Positions 1-5,878 of a stretch of 13,653 nucleotides of DNA are shown here, piece by piece. The translations under genes were made by a program, and so were the position numbers. Position 1 is the first letter of the stretch; each line of letters begins with the position of its first letter. This DNA comes from Elusimicrobia bacterium RBG_16_66_12 (GTDB taxonomy: Bacteria > Elusimicrobiota > Elusimicrobia > UBA1565 > UBA9628). Location of the stretch: positions 16,265 through 29,917 of the forward strand of contig MGUL01000118.1 of NCBI GenBank assembly GCA_001800005.1, given 5' to 3'. The notes under the pieces are model-generated. The model was given only the letters and a program-made list of their open reading frames with translations, made no database searches and had not been told where the DNA came from.

Positions 1-237
1 CCTCACCCGAGCCGCGACACGGGCGCGACCTGCAAGGATTGCTCGAGGCCGCCCCGCAAGGGTGGGCGCCGCTGCGACGATTGCACGGAGCTGCACAATG
101 CCCGGGAGCAGGCCCGGCGCGAAGAGCGCAAGAGGAAGCGGCTCTGTTGGGTCTGCGGGGGCAAGGCCCTACCGGGGGAGAGGGTCTGCGGCAGCCACGA
201 GAGCTACCGGTCCGAACGCGCGAAGCTCAGCGCTTGA
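1..237 (+). CDS. Small double zinc-ribbon-like protein, 5' end outside window
   Basis: Frame 1 is open from the window edge to a TGA at 235-237, giving 78 residues with the start missing. The visible part has two evenly built metal-binding clusters. The first is CxxC-x10-CxxC at residues 11-14 and 25-28. The second is CxxC-x10-CxxH at residues 49-52 and 63-66. They are separated by a strongly basic Arg/Lys/Glu helix (about 35-47). This spacing is typical of zinc ribbons or zinc knuckles and suggests nucleic-acid binding. I do not recognise the family. It is the last plus-strand gene before the convergent lysis cassette, with 37 bp between the two stop codons. The Cys spacing and the clean stop make it very likely to be real. 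The function is inferred from the motif only. Confidence 0.7.
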   Translation, partial: PHPSRDTGATCKDCSRPPRKGGRRCDDCTELHNAREQARREERKRKRLCWVCGGKALPGERVCGSHESYRSERAKLSA

Positions 238-260
238 GCGGCGGAGGCTTGGCCGCGCTC
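236..260. terminator. Possible hairpin between convergent genes
   Basis: GAGCGGC at 236-242 can pair with GCCGC..TC at 252-260 (7 pairs, 2-nt bulge, 9-nt loop). It overlaps the stop of the plus-strand gene and lies just past the stop of the minus-strand endolysin. No T-tract follows on either strand, so the call rests on position and pairing alone. Confidence 0.2.
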
Positions 261-274
261 CGAATCTGCGCCTG

Positions 275-862
275 TCACCGCGTCCCCTCCAACGCCGCAC
301 CCATGAACGGCGCGCGCGCAATCGAGGCGGGGCACGTCCCCTGAATGTCCACGCCCGTCGAGCTGAACCGCACCCGGTCCCGAGCTCTCCGGACGCACCG
401 CACGGCGTCCAGGCAGTTGCCCTCGATGGTCATCACCTCGTGAGGCCCGAGGCCCACCACGAGCCCGCAGTGGCCCTTGCCTGCCCCGGTGGAGAACCAC
501 ATCACGTCCCCCGGTAGCGGCGAGTCGACGGCGGGGAAGTGGCCTCCCAAGGCCTGAGCGCCGGCAATGGCCACGGTCTCGAGGCACCAGGACGCGAAGG
601 CTGCGCACCACGGCAGCCCCGTCGAGACATGGCAGCGCCCGAGCCACTCGTCGATCCGGTGACCCCGGTTGCTCCCGGGAGGGTCCTCGGTGATGCCCAA
701 GGCGGACTGGGCACGGTGGACGACCGCGCGCCGACGGGGGCTGCAGCTGAACAGATCGAGCGCCCATTGGGTGAGCGGGCCCACGGCGCCGTCGATGGCG
801 AGGGGCGCGCCGAAGACGTCCACGCGGGAGCGCTGGAACTCCCGGACGTCCTCGGGGGTCAC
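275..862 (-). CDS. Endolysin: peptidoglycan-binding domain plus CHAP amidase/peptidase
   Basis: A 195-residue cell-wall hydrolase that degrades host peptidoglycan at the end of infection. Residues 4-38 look like a short PG_binding_1 domain (EFQRSR, then DGAVGPLTQWAL). A CHAP domain follows from about residue 58. It begins with the typical PPGSNRG..VDEWL stretch and has the catalytic Cys86 in LPWCAAFASWCLE, His131 in GKGHCGLVVG, and the Glu147/Asn149 pair in TIEGN. There is no signal peptide, so it would need a holin to reach the periplasm. The start is GTG at 862, which overlaps the stop of the preceding gene as GTGA (859-862). This indicates translational coupling, and no good Shine-Dalgarno site is visible. 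The family call is firm. Whether the bond cut is an amide or a peptide bond cannot be read from the sequence. Confidence 0.93.
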   Translation of the reverse strand: MTPEDVREFQRSRVDVFGAPLAIDGAVGPLTQWALDLFSCSPRRRAVVHRAQSALGITEDPPGSNRGHRIDEWLGRCHVSTGLPWCAAFASWCLETVAIAGAQALGGHFPAVDSPLPGDVMWFSTGAGKGHCGLVVGLGPHEVMTIEGNCLDAVRCVRRARDRVRFSSTGVDIQGTCPASIARAPFMGAALEGTR

Positions 863-1215
863 AGGCCGAGCGCCCCGAGCACCGCGTCAACGAGCTCCTG
901 CACCTCGGGCCACTTGCGTGCGGCGGCTCTCCCCGCGAAGGCCACGACCGGCAAGAGCACCGCGTACTTGGTCCCGGCGAGCAGCCCGCGCACGGTCCGC
1001 TGCCCGCGCGTCAGGTCCGGCGGAGTCGAGCCCGTCCCCGGAGCGCTGGTGCCCAGCAGGGCCGCGTCGCGTTCCTTGCGCGCCTGATTGCGCTCCCGTC
1101 GCAGGCGCACGTTCTCCCCCCGGAGCTGGGCTTCCCTCGGGGTCTCGCCTAGGCCGGGCTCGGTCTCGGTGTCGCGCGCCACGGGGAAGGGCGGAGGGCG
1201 GAGCTGGTCGCTCAC
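859..1215 (-). CDS. Coiled-coil plus C-terminal hydrophobic segment; lysis-cassette protein
   Basis: 118 residues from a GTG at 1215 that overlaps the upstream lipoprotein stop as GTGA (1212-1215). A longer open frame continues upstream, but it would cover the whole lipoprotein gene out of frame, so I chose the coupled start. The protein has a Pro-rich N-terminus (6-26), a strongly charged heptad-like helix (27-54, REAQLRGENVRLRRERNQAR), a Gly/Ser/Pro linker (55-66), a hydrophobic segment (about 80-98, YAVLLPVVAFAG) and an amphipathic C-terminal helix. Its position between a lipoprotein and an endolysin suggests a lysis role such as inner-membrane spanin or holin. However, an i-spanin normally has its membrane anchor at the N-terminus and the coiled coil after it, the reverse of this order. 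The gene is well supported. The function is open. Confidence 0.75.
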   Translation of the reverse strand: MSDQLRPPPFPVARDTETEPGLGETPREAQLRGENVRLRRERNQARKERDAALLGTSAPGTGSTPPDLTRGQRTVRGLLAGTKYAVLLPVVAFAGRAAARKWPEVQELVDAVLGALGL

Positions 1216-1418
1216 GGTCCCGCGTCTCCCTGCGCCTGGCACGCCTTCACGCGTCGGGCGACCTCCTTCACGTCTCCCAAGGTGATCGCGTCCGGTTCGA
1301 GTGGCAGGGCGGTCACGGCCTCCGCTCGGCACTGCAGCAGAGAGGGCGCACCGCACGACGCCAGTGCGCAGAGGCCCACGTATCCGACGACGAACCCCCA
1401 GGTGATTTGTCGCAGCAT
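1212..1418 (-). CDS. Small lipoprotein heading the lysis cassette (o-spanin candidate)
   Basis: 68 residues from ATG at 1418. The N-terminus is a lipoprotein signal: Arg3, a hydrophobic core (residues 5-20) and the lipobox LASC with the modified Cys22. The mature part is about 47 residues and has two further Cys (30 and 60) that could form a disulfide in the periplasm, in a Cys-...-ALPLEP-...-ITLGDVKEVARR-...-Cys pattern. A TTG at 1454 would also be in frame, but it would lie inside the 16-bp dyad and would bury the signal peptide. No clear Shine-Dalgarno site precedes ATG 1418. The gene is first in the minus-strand cassette and lies opposite motif A. An o-spanin role is a reasonable inference for a small lipoprotein beside an endolysin. 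The low proline content argues for some caution. Confidence 0.78.
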   Translation of the reverse strand: MLRQITWGFVVGYVGLCALASCGAPSLLQCRAEAVTALPLEPDAITLGDVKEVARRVKACQAQGDAGP

Positions 1419-1447
1419 GAGGCGAATACTGAACCCGTTCGGGCCAT

Positions 1448-1463
1448 GGGTCAAATTGCACCC
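1448..1463 (-). promoter_or_regulatory. 16-bp dyad element, copy A (operator/promoter-like)
   Basis: Read on the minus strand this is GGGTGCAATTTGACCC. It matches copies B and C at 13 of 16 positions (GGGTnnnATTTGACCC). It lies between divergent genes, with 29 bp between it and the lipoprotein ATG at 1418 and 19 bp between it and the plus-strand ATG at 1483. On the minus strand TTGACC is followed after 17 bp by CAGTAT, a poor -10 box that would place transcription start almost on the start codon. It could therefore be a sigma-70 -35 box, a site for a phage regulator, or both. Confidence 0.6.
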
Positions 1464-1482
1464 GGGGTGATATCATCGCGTC

Positions 1483-1836
1483 ATGGACAGCAACGACGCA
1501 GCAGCGCTACTCGACGCACACCCGGAGGCCATCGGCGTTCACGACCACCCAGCGGGACCGGTGGTCGTGCTCACTCCCACATCCACCAACACGCCCGCGC
1601 GCGTAGCAAGCCGTGCCATGACCCCCGACGAGCTCGACATGCTGCCTGCGCGGCTGAGCCTGGCGGACCTGGAGCGCTACATCCCGATCGATCCACCGGT
1701 GGCGACCTTCCGGGGCCTGCGCCGCTCTCGCAGCATCTGGCGCGGTGTCGACGGTGGTCAGAGCGTGCTGATGCTGCAGGTGATGGGGCAGATGTGGTCG
1801 CGTTGGGACGACTGGGGCGACCTGAGTGAAACCTGA
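1483..1836 (+). CDS. Hypothetical protein, 117 aa
   Basis: ATG at 1483 to TGA at 1834-1836. I do not recognise it. The first 45 residues are rich in His, Pro and small residues (HDHPAGPVVVLTPTS). Residues 46-68 (MTPDELDMLPARLSLADLERY) form acidic helices. The C-terminus is rich in Trp and Met (IWRGVD, MLQVMGQMWSRWDDWG). There is no signal peptide or membrane segment. GGTGAT at 1466-1471 resembles part of an extended Shine-Dalgarno sequence, but it is 11 nt from the ATG. The third positions are GC-rich as in its neighbours, and the gene starts just beyond motif A, which supports a real coding region divergent from the lysis cassette. Confidence 0.65.
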   Translation: MDSNDAAALLDAHPEAIGVHDHPAGPVVVLTPTSTNTPARVASRAMTPDELDMLPARLSLADLERYIPIDPPVATFRGLRRSRSIWRGVDGGQSVLMLQVMGQMWSRWDDWGDLSET

Positions 1837-1840
1837 GCGA

Positions 1841-1873
1841 GTGTGCCCATTTGGCTAGCTAGATGGGCGACAC
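1841..1873. repeat. Imperfect inverted repeat before the nuclease gene
   Basis: GTGT-GCCCAT (1841-1850) pairs with ATGGGC-g-ACAC (1863-1873), giving 10 pairs and one bulged base. The 12-nt loop contains the palindrome CTAGCTAG (1855-1862). It fills the space between the stop at 1836 and the GTG start at 1880. No T-run follows, so it is a weak candidate for an intrinsic terminator. It could be an operator or a structured leader for the nuclease gene. Confidence 0.45.
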
Positions 1874-1879
1874 TAAGGG

Positions 1880-2275
1880 GTGGCAGGCAAATCTATCGCA
1901 CACGGCACTCGCGTCGAGGCGCAGTTCCAGCAGTTGGCAACTGAAAAGGGCTGGTCAGTTTTCCGAAGTGGGTGGCCCGACTTCATGATCGTCGCTGACG
2001 GTAAGGCGCACTTTGTCGAGGTGAAGAGCGCAACGGATTGCCTCAGCGACAACCAGGTCGAGCTATTCGAGGCGCTCGGCGCCGCTGGCGTCCAGGTGGT
2101 GATCTGGTGGGAACTGGCACCAAGCAGGCTCATTCCTTGGCGCCGCTTTCGCGATCTGCAACGGCGGATCCGGAAGAGCGTACAGTCCCGCGGTGCAGCA
2201 GCGCCCCGCGTCCGGAAGGCGCCTGGTTTCGATGTTCGGCGCTTCAATCGGCGCGGTCAACTGCCCAAGCGCTAG
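1880..2275 (+). CDS. PD-(D/E)XK nuclease, VRR-NUC / Holliday-resolvase-like
   Basis: 131 residues. The nuclease core covers residues 9-78. It has Glu13 in the first helix, Pro33-Asp34 in GWPDFMIV, Glu47-x-Lys49 in HFVEVKS, and then a Gln59 helix (LSDNQVELFEALGAAG) and the strand VQVVIWW. This is the order of a minimal PD-(D/E)XK endonuclease of the VRR-NUC or archaeal-resolvase type, which cuts branched or flapped DNA with a divalent metal. The tail (about 83-131) is very Arg-rich and probably binds DNA. An in-frame TAA at 1874-1876 limits the start to GTG 1880 or later. The AAGGGG there runs into the start codon, so there is no normally spaced Shine-Dalgarno site. It lies just before the capsid unit, so a role in trimming or resolving DNA before packaging is plausible. 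Confidence 0.85.
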   Translation: MAGKSIAHGTRVEAQFQQLATEKGWSVFRSGWPDFMIVADGKAHFVEVKSATDCLSDNQVELFEALGAAGVQVVIWWELAPSRLIPWRRFRDLQRRIRKSVQSRGAAAPRVRKAPGFDVRRFNRRGQLPKR

Positions 2276-2316
2276 CCGCGCGACGGTGTGTTGACAACCT
2301 ACACTGTCCGATGGGT

Positions 2317-2332
2317 GGGTCGCATTTGACCC
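2317..2332 (+). promoter_or_regulatory. 16-bp dyad element, copy B
   Basis: GGGTCGCATTTGACCC, with arms matching at 5 of 6 positions. It shares GGGTnnnATTTGACCC with copies A and C. A second, degenerate half (TTATTTGACTCGG, 2348-2360) follows 25 bp later, and a TTGACA stands 35 bp before it. It precedes the capsid leader rather than a close start codon. I see no good -10 box at 16-18 bp, which argues against a plain sigma-70 reading. Confidence 0.58.
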
Positions 2333-2526
2333 AGCACCGGCCGAATTTATTTGACTCGGCCCGCGTTCCTACTTCAGAACAGAGCTACCAGGCACGTCCA
2401 GCCTGAGCTCACCGCGGAGTGAGCCGCCCCGTTGAAAGACGGCGCCCCTTCGGTGGGGCCGATCCGGGAGAGCCCGCGGACAGCAGATCGATTCGCCTGC
2501 GCTTGCGATGCCAATGGTCCGCACAC

Positions 2527-2563
2527 GGCTCCGTCATCACGGAGGTGTGCACAGCCTGGAGCC
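2527..2563 (+). promoter_or_regulatory. Alternative hairpins around the capsid ribosome binding site
   Basis: The capsid start GTG 2570 is preceded by TGGAG (2557-2561) at a spacing of 8 nt. GGCTCC (2527-2532) can pair with GGAGCC (2558-2563), covering that site. The same bases can instead form CTCCG (2529-2533) with CGGAG (2540-2544), with a 6-nt loop, which leaves the site free. The two pairings exclude each other. Regulation by this switch is inference. Confidence 0.35.
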
Positions 2564-2569
2564 GCCGCC

Positions 2570-3877
2570 GTGGGTGAATTTGTCGACAACTACCTGAGCC
2601 GCTACGAGCTCGCTCCCGACGAGCTGCACGATATCGCGATCAAGGCCGAGCCCATGATGGGCCTGTACACCTACGAGCGGAGCAAGGGCTCCGAGAGCAT
2701 GACCGTGCGCTTCACGCTGCGCGGTCCCCGCGGCTTCTCTCGAACGCTCGCGCAGGCCCAGCAGATCAGCGGCGTCAAGCGCAACAGCGAATACTTCCGC
2801 TACACCATCCCCTACGGCAAAATGGAGGGCTCGATCCTCTTTAGCTTAGAGGAGCTGGTCAAGAGCGAGGCGGATCCCGAGTACGGCGCCGACTTCCTCG
2901 AGCGCAACACCGAGGCGGGTATCGCCGGGTTCGCTCAAAATATCAGCTACCAGCTCAACTCCGTTGCGGGCGGCAGCGTCGGCACCGCGACCTTCCACAG
3001 CGCTGCTTCTGGCGCGCGGCCTGTCTTCTCGCTGAATTTCTCGACGACCCCCGAGGCCATCGCAGGCCTGATGCCGGGTGACCAGGTCGAGATCAGCGTG
3101 AGCGACGGTACCTCTGCCTCGCACTCGACCATCGCAGCGGCGGGCCTCATCATCGACCGCGACACCGACAACGGCTTCTTGCAGGTCGCGGCCATCTCCG
3201 CGCCGGCAACCGCGGCCAACCCGGGCGGCTGGGACGACACCGGGGCGACCACGTACTACGTCTACCGGCTCGGCGAGATGCATCGCGGCGTGCCGCAAGA
3301 CACCGTGCTGCCCTGGTCGAGCTTCATTCCGCTCACGCGCAGCACCTCCGAGCTGCTCGGCGTCAACCGTGCACTCGAAGCGTTCCTTTCGGGCTCGCGC
3401 CTGCTCGGAACCTCCGAGAACTCCGGCACCTTCGCTCGCCGCGTCAAGCGCTTGCTCGCCAAGAACCTGGCCCGGCTCGGCGCCGATCGCGCTCAGATCG
3501 GCAAGAGCCAGACGCTCATGCTGCACCCGGAGGACTGGGACACGTTCGAGGACCAGCAGTCTTCGCGCGTCGGTCGCGACGTGGAGAAGGTCGCAGTGGA
3601 CGGCTACGAGGCCATCCAAGTGCGCACGGCCCAAGGCGTGATCAACACCATCGCCGAGCCCACGATGACCAAGGGCCTGGCGCGGCTCAACTCCTTCAAG
3701 ATGTGCCGCATTGCCGGGCCCACCGGCAAGCTGATCAATCTCTTCACCTACGGCATGGGCAACGGTATGTTGCGCGCGAAGGAAGGCAGCAACGACGCTG
3801 AGCTTCGCCCGTACTTCATCGGCGCCCACGGTGTCGGCAACCCCTGCGCGCACGGCGTGTTCGCTCTGACGGGCTGA
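2570..3877 (+). CDS. Major capsid protein (HK97-fold type)
   Basis: 435 residues from GTG 2570 (GEFVDNYLSRY). The Shine-Dalgarno TGGAG is 8 nt upstream. The open frame extends upstream to TTG 2432, but those 46 residues do not look like capsid sequence. The order of segments matches a common phage major capsid family: a helical E-loop-like N-terminal part (FRYTIPYGKMEGSILFSLEEL), an acidic helix with the dimer-like stretch ADFLERNTEAGIAGFAQNISYQL followed by a GGSVGTATF turn, an inserted beta domain (about 145-230, MPGDQVEISV), the helix FARRVKRLLAKNL, the MLHPEDWDTFED segment and a C-terminal A-domain ending NPCAHGVFALTG. It forms the head shell. It is the first gene of the structural run, and only 3 nt separate its stop from the next start. 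No scaffold or protease gene precedes it here. I recognise the family pattern, not a specific homologue. Confidence 0.8.
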   Translation: MGEFVDNYLSRYELAPDELHDIAIKAEPMMGLYTYERSKGSESMTVRFTLRGPRGFSRTLAQAQQISGVKRNSEYFRYTIPYGKMEGSILFSLEELVKSEADPEYGADFLERNTEAGIAGFAQNISYQLNSVAGGSVGTATFHSAASGARPVFSLNFSTTPEAIAGLMPGDQVEISVSDGTSASHSTIAAAGLIIDRDTDNGFLQVAAISAPATAANPGGWDDTGATTYYVYRLGEMHRGVPQDTVLPWSSFIPLTRSTSELLGVNRALEAFLSGSRLLGTSENSGTFARRVKRLLAKNLARLGADRAQIGKSQTLMLHPEDWDTFEDQQSSRVGRDVEKVAVDGYEAIQVRTAQGVINTIAEPTMTKGLARLNSFKMCRIAGPTGKLINLFTYGMGNGMLRAKEGSNDAELRPYFIGAHGVGNPCAHGVFALTG

Positions 3878-3880
3878 ACC

Positions 3881-4297
3881 ATGGCAGTCACCACGGTCCT
3901 CAGCGACACCCGACCCGGCGGGCAGCATCTCGACGTCAAGTTCGGACTGATCCGCAAGGTTTATTTCAACGCCGCGATCGGCGCGACCGGGGCCATCACG
4001 GTCACGGCCGCGGCCACCACCGGCGGCATCGCAGCCGCGCGCACGAGCGCCGGGCTGTACGCGCTCACGAACCTGCCAACGGGCGGCGCCCTGCGCGTGT
4101 TGGCCAGCGGCGGCAGCATCATCAACAACGACTCGAGCCCGGATGTTGCCGGCGGGCGCGTCGTGACCTGGAGCGACATCTCGCTCACGCTCGGCACGGC
4201 CAACGTCATCGTCACCGCTGGCGACGACGGGGACGTCTCGGACTCGGCAGACGGCACGACGCTGAGCGCGTTCCTCGAACTCTCGTGTGGGAGCTAA
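3881..4297 (+). CDS. Small beta-rich virion protein after the capsid gene
   Basis: 138 residues, ATG 3881 to TAA 4295-4297. It is made of small and beta-forming residues (GAITVTAAATTGG, ANVIVTAGDDGDVSDSADG), with few charged residues except Asp and no membrane segment. There is no Shine-Dalgarno site. The start lies 3 nt after the capsid stop, so translation is probably coupled to that gene. Its position directly behind the capsid gene and its size suit a head decoration or minor head protein. I cannot assign a family, and a small tail-surface protein is also possible. Confidence 0.75.
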   Translation: MAVTTVLSDTRPGGQHLDVKFGLIRKVYFNAAIGATGAITVTAAATTGGIAAARTSAGLYALTNLPTGGALRVLASGGSIINNDSSPDVAGGRVVTWSDISLTLGTANVIVTAGDDGDVSDSADGTTLSAFLELSCGS

Positions 4298-4300
4298 GAC

Positions 4301-5197
4301 ATGGCCACTCAGACCCTTGCAATCAGCTTCATCCAGCCCGCCGCGACCGCGAGCATCATCGACATGGACGCCATCGATGGCGATCCGGGCATACGTCTCG
4401 CGCGCGCGCAGAGCACCCACAGCAAACGCGGCCAGTACTTGGCCTCGATGTTCGGCAAGCCGACGCTGATTGCGGAGGGCGTCAACACCAACGACACCAC
4501 CCCCGCAGCGCTCGAGCTGATGGATCTGACCGATCTCGGTGTGACCTTCCCCACCGGGACCTTTCGTCAGATCCGCTGGCGTCACTTCCTGCAGAGCGAC
4601 AATGACCAGTTCTACGTCGAGTACGAGCGCTGGGTCGCAGGCGCCGCGACTCCGGTGCTGCTCGGCACGCGCCGGGTTGTGCATGCGCACGGCGTAGTCG
4701 CGACGGCCAACGTGGCCTATGGCGTCTGCCACGCCGCGGCCAACTACGACTCGAGCGACACCGCGATCGTGACCGACGTGGGCACTTCCGACGTGAGTGT
4801 GAGCTCGACGGCAGGCTCGAGCATCGGCAACATTTCGACCAACACCGCAACCCTCACTCACCCCGTGGCGCGAGTCGCGGGCAAGCGCGTGCTCGGTATC
4901 AACTGCTCGAGCGACGTGGCGACGGCCTCCGAGTCGCTCGTGGCCAGCGTGTTCCCCGTGAACACCACGACCATGTCGATCTTCACGGCCGACACCGCCA
5001 CGCCCTCCGCCGATGGCTTCGACGACGACGGCCGCCTCGAGGTGAGCTTTTTCATCCTGCCGCCGGGCGATGCGGATCTCGTGATGAACAGCACCCACGT
5101 CGAGCTGCAGGTGACGGGAGTGGCATCCGACGAGACGCGCCACCGGGTCGAGCTGTTTGTCGGTCCCGCCGTGCTGGTGCCGTTCCAGGGCTCTTGA
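4301..5197 (+). CDS. Virion structural protein, 298 aa, unknown family
   Basis: ATG 4301 with GGGAG 7 nt upstream. The stop is TGA at 5195-5197. The protein is almost wholly beta-type. Residues 1-85 are N-terminal (AISFIQPAATASIIDMDAIDGDPGI), and an aromatic-rich strand pair follows (FRQIRWRHFLQSDNDQFYVEYERWV, about 88-112). The middle is rich in Ser, Thr and Val (STAGSSIGNISTNTATLTH), and the C-terminus has LEVSFFILPPGDADLV and HVELQVTGV. No enzyme motif is seen. It closes the first structural block, since a strong hairpin follows. A head-surface or tail-accessory protein is the most I can infer. Confidence 0.75.
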   Translation: MATQTLAISFIQPAATASIIDMDAIDGDPGIRLARAQSTHSKRGQYLASMFGKPTLIAEGVNTNDTTPAALELMDLTDLGVTFPTGTFRQIRWRHFLQSDNDQFYVEYERWVAGAATPVLLGTRRVVHAHGVVATANVAYGVCHAAANYDSSDTAIVTDVGTSDVSVSSTAGSSIGNISTNTATLTHPVARVAGKRVLGINCSSDVATASESLVASVFPVNTTTMSIFTADTATPSADGFDDDGRLEVSFFILPPGDADLVMNSTHVELQVTGVASDETRHRVELFVGPAVLVPFQGS

Positions 5198-5203
5198 CTG
5201 CTA

Positions 5204-5252
5204 GCCGCTCCGAGCCTTGGTTGCTGCCTCGGGCTCGGATGCGGCGGGCTTT
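5204..5252 (+). terminator. Strong hairpin ending the capsid sub-operon
   Basis: GCCGC-TCCGAGCC (5204-5216) pairs with GGCTCGGA-t-GCGGC (5232-5245), giving 13 pairs with one bulged T and a 15-nt loop. GGGCTTTATC follows. The T-tract is short, so it may act as a leaky terminator or an mRNA 3'-end stabiliser rather than a full stop. It fills most of the only sizeable gap (77 bp) in the plus-strand structural run, so it could set high capsid but lower tail expression. Confidence 0.5.
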
Positions 5253-5274
5253 ATCGGCGGCAGCCTGAGGTAGC

Positions 5275-5874
5275 ATGAGCGTCAATCGAGAAAACCTAGC
5301 CTGCCTGCCGAGCAACCTCGTGCAGGCCGAAGGCATCCGCGTGAGCGGCGTGTCAGGGCTCGTTACGGGCGTCGCAGCCGCGGGCGAGCTATTCGGGTGC
5401 CGTAACATCCTGTACGCCGCAGCGGTCGCACGAATTCGGCTGCGCTGGGCCACGACCACGGCCTTCGGCGCGGCCCAAGCGCTCGCGTTCCGCGTGCACA
5501 AGGTGACGGGCTTTACCGCGATCCACACGACCGGCGGCACGGCGATCCAGGCGCACTACAAACGCGGTGCGACGGTGCGAGGCCTGGCCGTGGGAGGCCG
5601 CGTGCCGCTCACTGACATCTCGAGCTACATCGCCGCGACCGGTGCCATCACTGGGGCCACGTTCACGGCCGTCGACGCCGACGAGCCCGATACCTTCGCG
5701 GTCGGCGCCGGCTCGACCTTGCCGGGAGTCTACGAGGACGACGACAACCCCGACGGGCTGTGCTTCGCGCTCGAGGCCAACGAGGGCATCATCGTATCCA
5801 ATCAGATTGCGATGGGCGCCTCGGGTGTCGGCAGTCTGTTTGTGAGCCTGGACCTCTACCGCCAGGGAGCGTGA
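5275..5874 (+). CDS. Virion structural protein, 199 aa, unknown family
   Basis: ATG 5275 with TGAGG 4 nt upstream, which is a good Shine-Dalgarno site. The stop TGA is at 5872-5874. It is beta-rich with no membrane segment. Notable parts are the N-terminal LVQAEGIRVSGVSGLVTGVAAAG, a basic strand IRLRWATTTAFG, an acidic segment EDDDNPDGLCFALEANEGIIV (about 154-174) and a C-terminal strand set VGSLFVSLDLYRQG. The ending (EGIIVSN...GVGSLFVSLDLYR) resembles the last strands of jelly-roll-like phage surface proteins, but I cannot name a family. It starts the block after the hairpin and ends 4 nt before the next gene. Confidence 0.72.
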   Translation: MSVNRENLACLPSNLVQAEGIRVSGVSGLVTGVAAAGELFGCRNILYAAAVARIRLRWATTTAFGAAQALAFRVHKVTGFTAIHTTGGTAIQAHYKRGATVRGLAVGGRVPLTDISSYIAATGAITGATFTAVDADEPDTFAVGAGSTLPGVYEDDDNPDGLCFALEANEGIIVSNQIAMGASGVGSLFVSLDLYRQGA

Positions 5875-5878
5875 CGCC

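Larger units (their letters stand above)
2276..2569 (+). other. Non-coding leader of the capsid operon
   Basis: About 290 bp with no convincing gene. It holds motif B, three TTGAC boxes (2291-2295, 2326-2330, 2351-2355) and several hairpins. These are GGCCGA/TCGGCC (2339-2344 with 2356-2361), GCTCAC/GTGAGC (2407-2412 with 2419-2424) and GCCCC/GGGGC around a TTCG-type loop (2444-2459). The pairing around the ribosome binding site is listed separately. A transcript starting near motif B would carry a leader of more than 200 nt. An open frame in phase with the capsid gene runs back to TTG 2432, but its composition is unlike the capsid and it covers the hairpins. Confidence 0.6.

Noticed and set aside
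859..1476. A longer, 205-residue form of the coiled-coil membrane protein
   Set aside because: The extra N-terminus would overlap the lipoprotein gene completely, while GTG 1215 forms a GTGA overlap and starts a sensible sequence.
669..1829. A 386-residue open frame on the plus strand
   Set aside because: It runs opposite the whole lysis cassette, whose frames carry clear CHAP and lipoprotein signals. The product is an Arg/Ser/Pro-rich shadow.
2432..2569. A 46-residue N-terminal extension of the capsid protein from TTG 2432
   Set aside because: It has unlike composition, has no ribosome site at normal spacing and covers hairpins. GTG 2570 has TGGAG at 8 nt.
2846..5143. A 765-residue open frame on the minus strand
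   Set aside because: It is antisense to the capsid and the next two genes. Its product is low-complexity Arg/His/Gly sequence typical of the GC-biased antisense frame.
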